In this document: positions 10,311 through 20,346 of the stretch, in pieces
Layout of the letters: every line of letters starts with the position of its first letter
How positions within the stretch are numbered: the first letter of the stretch is position 1
Made by a program: the position numbers and the translations under genes
Origin: Anadara kagoshimensis
Taxonomy: Eukaryota; Mollusca; Bivalvia; Arcoida; Arcidae
Assembly: GCA_021292105.1 (NCBI GenBank)
Contig: CM037869.1
Span: forward strand, 36,769,835 to 36,833,834
DNA length: 64,000 bases
Reading direction: 5' to 3'
The notes under the pieces: generated by a model
Database searches by the model: none
Told to the model about the DNA's origin: nothing
Seen by the model: the letters and a program-made list of their open reading frames with translations, nothing else

Positions 10311-10359
10311 GTAGCGTTTAATGATAAAATCTTTCGCGGGGAAACTTTATACAACGGAA

Positions 10360-10690
10360 TGACTTGGTTACAATTAAGTTCACTCAAGAATACCGCAAAC
10401 ATAAGCCTATCATGGCCTTCAAAAAGTAATAGCGTAATCACAATATTGTTGATCAGTGTGATGTCGCTGAAACCAAAATTTTTTTTTTTTTCAAAATTAT
10501 CCTGGACTTTTCATAGGTCCATGTCCCTCGGCTTGCTTTAACAGGTAGTGGGTGTATTCACCGGCTTTAGCAGGAAGTGGGGTAACCCAGCCTCACTGCT
10601 CAATTTAATATGCCATTTTTAATTTGCTTTTGGAATTGTAATTTTAGCATAGATCGGTGTATGTTTGTGGCTGATTACCAAACAAAAAAC
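10360..10690 (-). repeat. REP, reverse, diverged
   Basis: Starts with ATGGCCTTCAAAAAGT and CACAATATTGTTGATCAG, followed by degraded ATAGGTCCATG and GCAGGAAGTGGGG-like blocks and GCTTTTGGAATTGTA. Confidence 0.55.
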
Positions 10691-10974
10691 ACAATAAAAA
10701 TAACACAATCCAGTCATATGAATCGTTTTGGATTTTAACAAAAATAAGTGAAATACGTTTTCACCACGAGAGACGTGGCAAAAAATACAGGTTACAACTC
10801 ATCTAACCAGTTAGGTGAATTTAAACCAAACATACCAATATATGGCTAATGCTTAATCCGAAAACAAAATACAAACTTGGAATCTTGCAAATTAAGTAAT
10901 TAAACACGTAAACCTCCACCAAGGAAGTGAGGCAGGTTGAAACAAGATGAACATTTCTTTAACAATTTTGGCTG

Positions 10975-11185
10975 ATTAGCCTGCAGCGCATGCAATGGAT
11001 GACAGTGCCTCGCCTTCGAGATTCGAACCCCACTCGGGACAGATTCTAGTATTAGAATGTTTGTCAATTCGAAAGCCGGTGGTTTCCTTCGGTTTCTCCA
11101 TCGTTCTTGAACTGATCTCCGTGGTGATATAAGTAAAAGATTCCTGACCGGGGCGTAAAACCCCATTACTCTACTCCCTTCAATT
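10975..11185 (+). repeat. SINE family C (Leu/Ser-like head), single copy
   Basis: The head GGCTGATTAGCCTGCAGCGC with box B-like GATTCGAACCCCACTCGGG is followed by a body AGATTCTAGTATTAGAATG, CGGTGGTTTCCTTCGGTTTC, then the shared tail GTGATATAAGTAAAAGATTC and GACCGGGGCGTAAAACCCC. It shows what a normal monomer of the 86-bp array family at 44.8 kb looks like. Confidence 0.75.
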
Positions 11186-11384
11186 CTTAAACACGAAACT
11201 TTTTTTCGTGTCACGGAAAACTTGTTTTATATTTGTTGAATAGATAAACATCTTGGCTTTTTTGTACATCAACAAATTGACATTATTTTATTTTGCCTTC
11301 CTTTGATCAAATTGACTTAGTGTGCCGGGGGTTGGGCAGTGTGCCGAGGGTTGGTGGTTTTTCGGGGTCATTTGGTCTCATCCA

Positions 11385-11480
11385 CCTCCATAATGACGTT
11401 TACTCAAAAGTCAAGATTATTTCACGTATAACGAGTTAGTTATTTCTTATATAGTAGACCAGAGAAAACCATTGCACTTC
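11385..11480 (-). repeat. SINE tail fragment, reverse
   Basis: GACGTTTACTCAAAAGTCAAG and TTATTTCACGTAT are the reverse complement of the SINE tail shared by families B and C. The head is missing. Confidence 0.55.
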
Positions 11481-12057
11481 GTAAGGAAAACATTAGGGTT
11501 TGTGATCCATATGTCGGATTGACTTTTAGACATCAACATCAAACTATTTTTTTTACATTTAGTAGGTCATATTACAGGCATTTTTGCATGGAAGCTTACG
11601 TTATTGACTAAAATTGTCAGTTTTCATTTTACTTTTGCAGTGATTTGCATTTAGATTGGCATGTTTGAGTACACTATTAGACGTCACCTAAACTCACAAG
11701 GAAAAAAAGCTTTCTGACCAAATGGATATCATTTGTCATGCTGACCTTAATTCAAAATGTAACGTATATGTGGAATATATTTGATCTTTGAAAGTCCTGC
11801 TTAACCAAAGTTAATATAGGACATTTGTATTAAATCTAAATTTGGGACACTGTGGTTGTTGTTAAGCCGTTTATTCTGCACAACGACTTTATGTTTGAAA
11901 ATAAGAATACTCTTCTGTTCTGAATAAGAATTTACTCCATATATTTAAACGGCCAATCTTCTTTGTCTGCAGTGTTTGACCAGAAAATTTTGATCCAATT
12001 TAAAATGAATCTCAATTCTAAATTTTGATTTAACACTTTTATGGTAAAGACAGTTGA

Positions 12058-12180
12058 ACAGGAGGTGTTGCTTACCCTTCCGGAGTATCCGGTCGGATTT
12101 CCCTGCGCAATTTGCCAGTTTCAAAGTGTAAATTTTGCTTTGAAATTGTGATTCGGACATGGGTTTGTCTGTTTTATTTT
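12058..12180 (-). repeat. REP fragment, reverse, 3' of LRR2
   Basis: AGGAGGTGTTGCTTACCCTTCCGGAG, CAATTTGCCAGTTTCAAAG and TTCGGACATGGGTTTGTCTG follow REP order. The counterpart is at 49968-50095. Confidence 0.7.
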
Positions 12181-12808
12181 ATTTCAGACTATCAAAGATA
12201 TCTATCATGAGTTTGTTTAGGCTTTCTTCAGAGAAAGTAAGAACTCAAATATCTTAAGATATACAATGGTACAGACACAAATGAATAATTAATTTACTTA
12301 TTAGTTTAAAATGGTAAATGTATTTTTTTAAAATCGTAAATTTTAGTTTTTATACAAAATGGCAAGATAGATATTTTGAGTTCTTGCTTTTTCTAAAATA
12401 GCCTAAAACAATTGATGTGTTTTTCTCCACAATTTCCTTTTTCTATTTCGTGCAAAAATTTAGGAACAACAATGGTTCCCAAAATAGTACAAAACAATTA
12501 AAGTTAATGATTATAATAATTTTAATAATTCGTAATCAGATACTAAAAGCAAACTAGGAATTTTGTTGTTCTTTCGTACAATTAAAATTGCTACATTGTC
12601 AAGTAATGCTAAACATCAGGTACGTACTTTAGATTTTGCAAATCAAATAATGACAACAGGAAATTAAACATTGATATACAAGTATATATTTATGAAAAGA
12701 AATTCATCATAAAATAAAAAGATGTTGATATTAAAAGCTGAAGATTTTCTAGAGATCGACGGCTGTCTCTTGATTTTATAAATTTTGCACGATTATTTGA
12801 GCCACCGT

Positions 12809-14191
12809 TTATGGGCATAACGGTAAAGTGTTTTGAATATAATCGTTAATGGATGAAACTATGGTTTCACATTCTCCTCTAATGTCAAGAGTTTTGTGGT
12901 GAGAAGTCTTCCAGGTCAGTAGCCATTTCAGTTCACATGTACATTCGATTTGATCACCGGTAAGATCTAACGTTATGTGCGTAGCGCTCAAATCTCGGAT
13001 TGCAGTTGGAATCTGTTTTATCTCCGTGTTGCGTAGATCAATAACGTTTAGGCTGGAATGTAAACCGGAAAAGGCGTACGGAGAAACATACAGGATAGGA
13101 TTAAAACTGACGTTCAACATCTGTAAGTTTGTTAGATTTGCTAAGTCATTTTGTTCAATTCCATGAATCGTGTTATTTGACATGTCAAGTTTCTGCATTG
13201 ACGTCATAAACTGTAGCGCTCCAGGTATTCGATTAATACCAGAGTTCCTCAAGCTAAGAAAGGTAACTCTTGATACGGTCTTTGCCGACAGATCACTTAC
13301 GAAATTCAACGCGTTGGCATCTAAATTTAGATTTTTCAGATGGTCAAATTTCCCCAATATCAACGGGAACACGTTAATTCCGTCATCGCGCAATGATGCG
13401 TTTTGTAGGAAAGGTAAAAGTCCGGTTACCAGAGGTACGTTCATACCTGCATCCCCAACTTGTTTATTGTGGTCAAAGTGCAATGTGTCCAGAAAATTGA
13501 GAGTAACTACAGCTAAAGGTACAGAGACTAAATTAGTATTTTGGATGGTCAATTTCCGTAAAGTACCCTCGAATCCATAAAATGCTCGTTGTGGTATGGT
13601 ATTAAAAGCTGCGCCGTCGACCTCCAAAACTTTCAGCATCTGCAAATGTTTCATAGTGGCAGGCCATTTTGATAATTCTATTTTATTACCAAAATGAAAT
13701 TCCAATAATGTTTTTCCTATGTGTCGCATTACTTCTTCATCATACGAATCAAAATCCATCGGGTTATCGACAACATTTAGCCTTTCTATCTTCGTAAGGT
13801 CTAGTAAGGCGTTTGGAAGTTTAGACAAGTAATTCTGTGCTAGGTTTAAAGTTTTTAGTTTATCTTTCAAAGGTTCAAACGCATGGTCGTTCATGTATGA
13901 ATTGCGGAGATTATTACCATGTAAATCTAGTTGTTCAACATCTAAGCCGTTAAAGGAATTATTATTCAGAGATGTAATAGTACTGCCTGTTATTTCTACT
14001 CTGAAATAACGTCGTGTTCCGACAAATGACGGTAACCCAACTAGTTGTGAACAGTGCACTATGTCATCGATACAGCTACATCGCCCGGAACCAGTATGTC
14101 CTGGTGGGGTACATGTACTCGCCGCCCGTTTCATTGGATGCCCAGTTACCCCTATAACATCCATCGTAAGGAGGACCGCCAGCAGAAGAAA
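12809..14191 (-). CDS. LRR2: secreted leucine-rich-repeat protein, main exon
   Basis: The exon encodes 460 residues and begins after the acceptor TTGTTCTATTATTCACAG. Joined to MFQ from 15306-15314 it gives 463 residues starting with a clear signal peptide (MFQ-FLLLAVLLTMDVIGVTG). Next come the N-terminal cap CTPPGHTGSGRCSCIDDIVHC, about 14 LRRs, and a C-terminal cap with CTCELKWLLTW and two further cysteines. The protein ends at the last cap cysteine (TLPLCP), with no anchor, so it should be secreted. Family hallmarks are FEGTLRKLTIQNTNLVSVPL and FDHNKQVGDAG, the latter in an over-long repeat 8. It is head-to-head with LRR3. Its duplicate LRR7 differs at about 34 residues, mostly near the N-terminus. 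Confidence 0.92.
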   Translation of the reverse strand, partial: FLLLAVLLTMDVIGVTGHPMKRAASTCTPPGHTGSGRCSCIDDIVHCSQLVGLPSFVGTRRYFRVEITGSTITSLNNNSFNGLDVEQLDLHGNNLRNSYMNDHAFEPLKDKLKTLNLAQNYLSKLPNALLDLTKIERLNVVDNPMDFDSYDEEVMRHIGKTLLEFHFGNKIELSKWPATMKHLQMLKVLEVDGAAFNTIPQRAFYGFEGTLRKLTIQNTNLVSVPLAVVTLNFLDTLHFDHNKQVGDAGMNVPLVTGLLPFLQNASLRDDGINVFPLILGKFDHLKNLNLDANALNFVSDLSAKTVSRVTFLSLRNSGINRIPGALQFMTSMQKLDMSNNTIHGIEQNDLANLTNLQMLNVSFNPILYVSPYAFSGLHSSLNVIDLRNTEIKQIPTAIRDLSATHITLDLTGDQIECTCELKWLLTWKTSHHKTLDIRGECETIVSSINDYIQNTLPLCP

Positions 14192-14889
14192 CTGTGAATA
14201 ATAGAACAAAGTAATTTGTACATCAAAGCATGTACTTATCGTCAAGAACAGGCAATATGTTTATACAGGAAAAATTACAAGTCCAACAATGAATTCAAAA
14301 CTTGAATTTTTGGAAAGATTCTTTATCTTTACCCAAGATTTAGTTCAATGTTTTCAAAATTCAATGAAAACTTAAAATGTAGCTGAAATATATGTACTTA
14401 ACAATTGATTAGCAAACTAAACCACGATGCTACAAATAAACGTACACACGTGTATAAAACACGTTTTCATCACGAAAGATACGGGAATAAAAATGAATAC
14501 TCATTATTTCAGCCGGGTCTAATTGATAGACAACGACAGACAAAAAAAAAAAACCAAGCTTCAACTTTTGGTAAAGAAAACGAACGAAAAAATCTTGAAG
14601 TAAATTTAATTTATTAAGTGAAACAATTCAAAAAATAATAATAAATAAATTCATAAAGATAGATATATGAAAAACAATAAACACGAGTTGAATGGAAAAA
14701 TCCAAGATTATTTTGCATGTAACGAAGCGGAACCATTTTTGGGATTGATAGTTGAGACTACAATTTACTAAGAAGACTGAAAATTTCAAAGAATCATTTG
14801 AATCATTTTGAATCAAAATGAGATTCAAATCTAGGTGAAAGATGGCTTTTTGACCCGTAAATCCGTATAACATTTGGGAAAATACATTA

Positions 14890-15245
14890 TATAAAAGTCC
14901 TCAAAGAGTTTTATGGCCGCCATAATTTGATAAGCATGATGTCTCTACATCGAAAAAAGCATAAGATATATTTGACGTGTCATAGTTATATGTTTTTTCT
15001 TTCTCAATTTTGATTAACCACGTAACGAGTGTAGCCAGCTAAAAAAGATGCTTTCCATTCCGGAGAAACTGCTCTCACTTGTGGAAGTTCACATGATTAT
15101 CTTACTTTTTAGTGAAAAAACAATTCTAGGATCTTTTAAATAACATAAGGTTAATTATTAAATGGTGTTGCTTAACCTTCCGGACCACCCGACTTTACCT
15201 TTCTGGTGGAAGTTCACGTGATTAACTTTTAACTTTGAGTAGTAT
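14890..15245 (-). repeat. REP, reverse, in the LRR2 intron
   Basis: GTTTTATGGCCGCCATAATTTG, TATATTTGACGTGTCATAGT, GTAGCCAGCTAAAAA and TGGAAGTTCACATG follow the reverse REP order. A second TTCCGGACCACCCGACTTTAC/TGGAAGTTCACGTG block at about 15178 shows a partial duplication. Confidence 0.7.
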
Positions 15246-15305
15246 GTTTGTATTATAATATGTTATTGTGAAAAACTAGAAACATAAGTTAAACAGTTAC
15301 AATAC

Positions 15306-15314
15306 CTGAAACAT
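15306..15314 (-). CDS. LRR2 first coding exon (MFQ)
   Basis: ATGTTTCAG is followed by donor GTATTG on the minus strand and preceded by an acceptor-like pyrimidine run (CTTTTTTGTAG) at 15339, so the exon would be 15306-15338 with a 24-nt leader. Splicing in phase 0 to 14191 completes the signal peptide. The LRR7 counterpart at 53594-53602 keeps the structure (ATGTATCAG, coding MYQ). Confidence 0.72.
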
Positions 15315-15681
15315 GGTCGAACACTTTCTTGTAACAACCTACAAAAAAGAAAAATAATTATCTTTGACATTATAACGAACAATAATCGAGATATCTTATA
15401 GCTCATAAAAGGCATTTTAAGATCTATTTTTTAAGATATTAAAATTAAAAGAAATTAAAGGACCCAGAGTTTATTTCACTAAATATATTTTTCGCCAAGT
15501 GACAAAAAATAATTTTTAAAAAAATCAGGCAAATAAGACACAATTAATTTTTAATTTTGTCGCTGTTTTTCTAAATTAAATACCTAATAGGAAATTCTGA
15601 AAAAATGATAACTGTAATTTTTCTTCTTCATGTTAATTTTACTTTTTTAAAAATTTAAAATCAAATAAAATCTCTCCTTAC

Positions 15682-15760
15682 CTTGATTAATAAATATCTT
15701 GTTCCCTCTGATATGTTAAGATAGAACTGTTATCGTAATATATTCATCGTATGTGGTAAG
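15682..15760 (-). promoter_or_regulatory. LRR2 5' untranslated exon and promoter-proximal GATA-like sites
   Basis: On the minus strand AATCAAG is followed by a strong donor GTAAGG (exon edge at 15682), suggesting a non-coding first exon. The 50 bp just upstream contain GATAACAG, CTATCTTA and TATCAG, that is several GATA-factor-like motifs in both orientations. The transcription start is not visible. The arrangement is conserved at 53969 onward. Confidence 0.45.
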
Positions 15761-16274
15761 TTTAAATTTTTATGACATGCGCAATATTACTGTAATGATT
15801 CTGATGAATAAACATATACACTGCCATGGCAACCTTGGTGTTTAGTGTTATACATGCAGACCTAGTGTGAATTCAGAATCAAAGGTACATTTTTGAATAA
15901 CGATGGTTGATGATCGTTAGACCGAAAGAATTATTTAGATTGATTTTTTTTCTAATTAAAAAATAAACGTACTTATTAATTTTCAGATTCATTATATTTT
16001 GATAAAATACTTTTCTTGCTCTTTATATTAATCTTTTTCTCAGAAGAAAAACATAGTATTGTTGTTAGATAATCATTGTTTATAAAAATTCATGCTTACT
16101 GAATCCTCAAATAACTAATTACTAGTATAATTAATCGTTCAAAGAATAAGTTAGCTATAGTTAATTGTTCAAAAAGTTTTCTTAGGTAGATTTGGAAACA
16201 TAAATTTTGGTTCTTCAGGTTTTTTTTTCATTTCAACACCTAAAATTGTTTGGATTTTCACAATTTCGGTCCGA

Positions 16275-16317
16275 GCACTAATGATAATGAATTGTATTCC
16301 GAAATGGTCATTAAGTG
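16275..16317 (+). ncRNA. Decayed hammerhead ribozyme relic
   Basis: Aligns with the intact ribozyme at 9412 over its whole length, including GCACTA and ATTGTATTCCGAAA, and over the downstream TTGCAAAATTAAA. The catalytic core no longer fits the consensus, so it is presumed inactive. Confidence 0.65.
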
Positions 16318-16517
16318 TTGCAAAATTAAAAAAAAATTTTATTGATAATTTTTAACAAACACAGACATGCACAAAAATATCTTTTTAAACACTATTTAGA
16401 TTTACTTGCAATATTAACCAAAATTGTGGAAATTTTAAGGTTTAGAAATCACAAAAAAATGTAAATTATATGGTTATGAGCATACATAAGTTTATCAGAG
16501 ATAACTTGTAATATTAG

Positions 16518-16895
16518 AGGCCGCAGTTGCCTAATGGATAAGACGTCAGTCCAGGGTCACTCATCGCTGTAAGTTCGAGTCCCGCTCAGACCACACGTAA
16601 GGAAGTGAATTTTCCTTGCCATTGGCCTTTACTAGTTTACATGGTATCAGTGAAATGGATTGGGGAGTGGTACGCTTTTCTGCGGCGTACTGACGTGAGC
16701 TAGCACCTTAAAGTCGCCCGGAGTACGCCCTAGTACAAAGCAGAACATTCAACACACTCGCACGTCACATGCATACTCGAAATTGTTCATAGATTAATCC
16801 ATAGAGATTAATAAAAAGTCCTCGTCGCGAATAGCTGAAAAATTGCTGATGCGACGTTAAGACGTTAAGCAACATTCAACCACCCATCCACCAAA
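16518..16895 (+). repeat. SINE family A (tRNA-Arg-like head)
   Basis: The head GGCCGCAGTTGCCTAATGG with ATAAGACGTC and box B GTTCGAGTCCCGC is close to tRNA-Arg. The body continues through TTTTCCTTGCCATTGGCC, GATTGGGGAGTGGTACG and CACGTCACATGCATAC to the tail TCGTCGCGAATAGCTG/GCTGATGCGACGTTAAGACG. It lies between LRR2 and LRR3. Confidence 0.85.
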
Positions 16896-17039
16896 ATTTC
16901 ATCCAGGAGTCAATCAGTTAATAAGAACAAATATTATCTGTTTGCTCATCGCAATTTTACTACTTATATATATTTTTTTAAATATTAAATTTAAGACCAT
17001 TATTATATTGCATTATAACTTAATTGTTTTAATTTGAAA

Positions 17040-17087
17040 CCCTAGACGGCCGTTTTGCAATAATATAATTCATCAGCAATGTGTGTG
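17040..17087 (-). ncRNA. Decayed hammerhead ribozyme relic, reverse
   Basis: The minus strand retains GCTGATGA and ACGGCCGTCTAGGG in ribozyme order, but stem II and the adjoining core no longer fit. It is opposite in orientation to the relic at 16275. Confidence 0.55.
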
Positions 17088-17271
17088 AACCAATTTTTAA
17101 ATTTTTACAAACAAACCTTTAACCTTTAACGTATTCGAAAAAAAGTTATCGTCTTTTTTCAACATAATAAACGTTATGAAATCTTCAATACCTATATATA
17201 ATTAAAAAATTCAGAATAACCCTTGCAAGAAAAATATATTTGAGACAAAAAATATCACACATACACCATAC

Positions 17272-17354
17272 ACGTACAGTCAATCGTCTATAAAGGACAC
17301 TTTTACCTGTTCTCTTCGGTGACTTTTATTGACAGGTTTGACTGAACGTGGTCG
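17272..17354. repeat. Short inverted-repeat element
   Basis: ACGTACAGTCAA...CGTCTATAA at the left and TTATTGACAGGTTTGACTG at the right are near inverted repeats around CACTTTTACCTGTTCTC. A related segment occurs near 38485-38555 (AAGGCCACTTTTCCTGG...ACACAGGTTTGACC). Confidence 0.5.
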
Positions 17355-17653
17355 GTAGCCTTTATATAAAGGTTAAATATATGAATAAAGAACAATTAAA
17401 ATTGTGATACGATTCTACTGTCTTTTTTAAGCAGGCGGCCCTGATACAGACATGGGCTTTAAGGCAGGTTATAATGTGCATTCGTAAACCACGTGAACGT
17501 AGAATAGAAAAAAAATGATGAAACGGGATGTGTTAGACAATGCGCGTCTGGTAAAGAAAATCTCCAATGTTTACACAGTGAATACTGCTGTTGTTGTGAT
17601 ATCCCTGAGATAAAAAGATCTATTTACAACAGAATATTTACGGTATTAAACTG

Positions 17654-17666
17654 AGATAAGGTTATC
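17654..17666. promoter_or_regulatory. Paired GATA motif upstream of LRR3
   Basis: AGATAAGGTTATC is an inverted pair of GATA-factor consensus sites about 67 bp before the LRR3 start codon, and it is identical at 55903-55915 upstream of LRR8. Function is inferred from the consensus only. Confidence 0.4.
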
Positions 17667-17732
17667 AATTCTTCATACCGATCTCGGACACCGTCAGTCA
17701 CTCATTCCTGCTTCTTTGCATACACAAGGAAA

Positions 17733-17747
17733 ATGGTGCTGAAACTG
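17733..17747 (+). CDS. LRR3 first coding exon (MVLKL)
   Basis: ATGGTGCTGAAACTG is followed by donor GTATGT at 17748. Splicing in phase 0 to 18452 removes 704 nt and gives MVLKL-ILCIYLIGLANYTKA, an excellent signal peptide. The main exon has no ATG before its signal segment, which supports this start. It is conserved at 55982-55996. Confidence 0.82.
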
Positions 17748-17914
17748 GTATGTAACTTATTGTTGTTAAATTTTCATTCATTTGTATATTTCATAATAAG
17801 TGTTTAATTAAGTTATTTGTTTTAAGAATTTTAGTCCGTTTTCAGTATTTTTCTCTGAGTTTTCTTAATATCCGATAAAGCATAAGTGAAAGGCATGGTG
17901 GACTAAAAGTGTTT

Positions 17915-18110
17915 ACTCTCCGTCAAGATTTTTTCGCCTATGTTGAGGCGACGGTTCAACGATTATAAAAAAAACACCGATCGCCCGCAAGCGAATTGAC
18001 CAATTTTCTCGCACTGGTTTTGCCCGAGTACGATTGTTCCAAGGCGATAGGAGATTGATCTGCAAGAGCTCCTCAGACAACTTGGCTACCGAAGCCCATC
18101 ATAAGAAAGA
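17915..18110 (+). other. GC-richer structured segment inside the LRR3 intron
   Basis: Within an AT-rich intron, this stretch is notably GC-richer and includes a short hairpin (CGCCTATGTTGAGGCG) and CACCGATCGCCCGCAAGCG. It is preserved at about 56150-56340 with few changes. It is not coding in any convincing frame and was not recognised as a known RNA. It could be an old repeat or a conserved regulatory element. Confidence 0.35.
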
Positions 18111-18451
18111 GAATTAATATATACGTTTTGCTTGAATTCATGTTTTTGCATACATTATATGTTGATCATAGTGTTTAAAAGTTAGTTTGTTTGTGGAGGA
18201 TGACCTTTTCTAGGTGGATTTATTCTACCAATCAAGCAATGGCGACATCTTCTAAAACTGAAATGAAATAACTGTGATGGCTAAGCCTTTTCTTCTATCC
18301 CATTCATGTAATTTTTTATCTCTTGTGCGATCACATGCTTTTTCAGTCCTAATGTGTTTAACGTTTTTCACTATTTTTGCGTTTTCTGATGTTATCTTTT
18401 TAAATTGTCTTAATCTGCAGAAAAATAACTTCTACATATTATTTTTTGCAG

Positions 18452-19900
18452 ATATTATGCATCTATCTTATTGGTCTTGCCAATTATACAAAGGCAGAGA
18501 ACTGTAATCCAATTACACTTTCGGGTACATTATGCAGTTGTACAGCTAACGTAATTTCCTGTGAAAACCGAGGTCTTCATGCTGTTCCAACTTTTCCCCA
18601 ACCGGTATCTGCTGATATATTGAATTTGATGAGGAATGATATACATAATCTTACAACAGACATCTTCAAGAATGTAAGGGTTAAAATAATAAACCTTAGC
18701 GGAAACAAAATAAACAAAATACAAAGTGGGGCATTCAATAACGTAAAAGATAATTTGATTGAACTTATTCTGAAAGATAATGCATTAACGAAACTTCCTG
18801 AAGAAATTTCTAACCTGGGTAAGATACAGTCGTTAGATGTCCGCGGAAATCCGATTGAGGACCCAAATTTTACAGATTCAGTGATGTATCAAATCGGAGA
18901 TTCCATCACCGATTTCAAGTTCGGCAGTGCTGAACTTGATAAATGGCCACAAAGTTTAAGCCATTTTCAAGAGTTAAACTCGTTAATGTTGGATACAACT
19001 TCGTCTAGCATGCAAGTAATACCAGCCGAAGCTTTCCATTCGTTTGAAACCACCCTTACCCAGATGACAATTCAGAATACTGAGCTACTAGTGGTTCCCA
19101 TCGGCGTCAGTACCCTACGTAACCTTAAAACTTTCCATTTTGATCACAACCACAAGGTTGGTGATAAAGGCGTGCTACTACAGTCATTTGTTAATCAACA
19201 CTCAAGTCTTCAAACACTTTCCCTCATTGATGATAGGTTAACAAAATTTCCAAGAGTTCTAAGATACCTGTCAAGCTTAAAGAATCTGACAATGGACCAG
19301 AATACACTTGCCTTTGTAAATGACGAGGCAATCGGATTACTTGGCAATGTAAAAATTCTCTCCCTGAAGAACTGTTCTCTTGACAGGGTACCCGGAGCGT
19401 TATCCAATCTAGTAGGACTGACAAATCTTGATTTGTCGGACAACAAGATTGCAAGCATAGAGAGGAATGATATGGAACAACTGACTCTTTTGGAGAAAAT
19501 TTATTTTAATAATAATCCACTGACATATGTATCCAACGAGACCTTTAGAGATTTACACTCCCTGGAAACCCTGGACTTGTCAAATACCAAAATTACACTT
19601 GTCCCTGAAGCCATACGTAATGTATATCGTTATCGAAACCACTGTTTGATAAACCTCATCATCTTGGAAAACAAGTTGGACTGTATGTGTGAACTGGTAT
19701 GGCTCAAGGAACTTAAAACATCATGTCCAGCAATGAACATAAAAGGCAATTGTGACACGATTCATGTGAACCTAGAACAGTATATTCACGATTTTGTTCC
19801 ACGATGTCCCGCATGGATGCTGAAGCAGAATCAGGCCATTTACCCGTATTATTTACCAGGCAGAAAGCGGAGATCCATTAGAACATTTTACAAGAAATGA
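18452..19900 (+). CDS. LRR3: secreted leucine-rich-repeat protein, main exon
   Basis: The exon starts after acceptor ATTTTTTGCAG and encodes 482 residues, or 487 with MVLKL. After the signal peptide comes an N-terminal cap (CNPITLSGTLCSCTANVISC). Fourteen LRRs follow; repeats 4 and 8 are long, and the latter carries FDHNHKVGDKG. The C-terminal cap is CMCELVW...C...C. Potential N-glycosylation sites include NLT, NFT and NET. Unlike its neighbours it has a basic tail after the cap, ending LPGRKRRSIRTFYKK, in which RKRR fits a furin-type cleavage site. There is no membrane segment, so it should be secreted. It forms a head-to-head pair with LRR2. Its duplicate LRR8 differs at about 13 residues. 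Confidence 0.93.
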   Translation: MLCIYLIGLANYTKAENCNPITLSGTLCSCTANVISCENRGLHAVPTFPQPVSADILNLMRNDIHNLTTDIFKNVRVKIINLSGNKINKIQSGAFNNVKDNLIELILKDNALTKLPEEISNLGKIQSLDVRGNPIEDPNFTDSVMYQIGDSITDFKFGSAELDKWPQSLSHFQELNSLMLDTTSSSMQVIPAEAFHSFETTLTQMTIQNTELLVVPIGVSTLRNLKTFHFDHNHKVGDKGVLLQSFVNQHSSLQTLSLIDDRLTKFPRVLRYLSSLKNLTMDQNTLAFVNDEAIGLLGNVKILSLKNCSLDRVPGALSNLVGLTNLDLSDNKIASIERNDMEQLTLLEKIYFNNNPLTYVSNETFRDLHSLETLDLSNTKITLVPEAIRNVYRYRNHCLINLIILENKLDCMCELVWLKELKTSCPAMNIKGNCDTIHVNLEQYIHDFVPRCPAWMLKQNQAIYPYYLPGRKRRSIRTFYKK

Positions 19901-20056
19901 AATACTAGACTGTAATCCATGTTGCCAGTTTATTGAAAAAAAAGAAAACAAAAACATCAATGTTTCAATTTTCATAAATGTAATAGAGTTTTTGTATTAA
20001 GTTGTCTTGGATTTTTAACAAAAAATAGTAGATAATATAATGATTTTGATATCATT

Positions 20057-20062
20057 AATAAA
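20057..20062 (+). terminator. LRR3 polyadenylation signal
   Basis: AATAAA lies 157 nt after the stop codon and is conserved downstream of LRR8 (58304-58309). Confidence 0.6.
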
Positions 20063-20127
20063 ACCTTTATATTATATTTTGCTGTTTTGTTTACTTTACT
20101 TTACTTAATATACAAGTGTTCTTTTAC

Positions 20128-20173
20128 AGCACTAGACTACCATTTCGCAACACAATTTCTCATCAGTAGTACT
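20128..20173 (-). ncRNA. Hammerhead ribozyme, core intact, downstream member of a tandem pair
   Basis: On the minus strand AGUACUA pairs with UAGUGCU (stem I, seven pairs with one wobble). CUGAUGAG, a weaker stem II with a UGU loop, GAAA, a two-pair stem III with a GGUA loop and the GUC cleavage triplet are all present. All catalytic positions are kept. It lies just past the LRR3 polyadenylation signal in antisense orientation. An identical copy is at 58370-58415. Confidence 0.8.
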
Positions 20174-20346
20174 TAGACCAAAATTGTGAAACCAAAATTT
20201 ATTTAAGTGTCCAAAAGACCAAAATACATATTGAACCAAATTAAGCTTAGCAAATACTGCTTGAATGAAGTTTTCTTAGATCTTAACTAGCATCAAATGT
20301 AGACAATAGTATTTCATACTATACCAGTGTTCATTTTACAGCACCA
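20135..20346 (-). mobile_element. Hammerhead-bounded monomer of about 212 nt (retrozyme-like)
   Basis: The predicted cleavage sites of two same-strand hammerheads are 212 nt apart. The interior (ACACTGGTATAGTATG..., AGCAGTATTTGCTAAGC, ATATGTATTTTGGTC) matches both flanks of the solitary ribozyme at 9412, as expected for a head-to-tail dimer of one repeat. In known animal retrozymes such dimers are transcribed and self-cleave to small circular RNAs. The upstream ribozyme is now degraded, so this copy probably no longer does so. Confidence 0.6.

Noticed and set aside
14192-14245. LRR2 start at MTISTCFDVQ on the minus strand (same at 52105-52158)
   Set aside because: This segment lies upstream of a clear acceptor (TATTATTCACAG), and the exon-1 start MFQ or MYQ gives a better signal peptide. 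It cannot be fully excluded without transcripts.
15790-15820. Additional hammerhead at CTGATGAATAAAC
   Set aside because: Only the CTGATGA string is present. No GAAA block, stem II or stem I partner follows.
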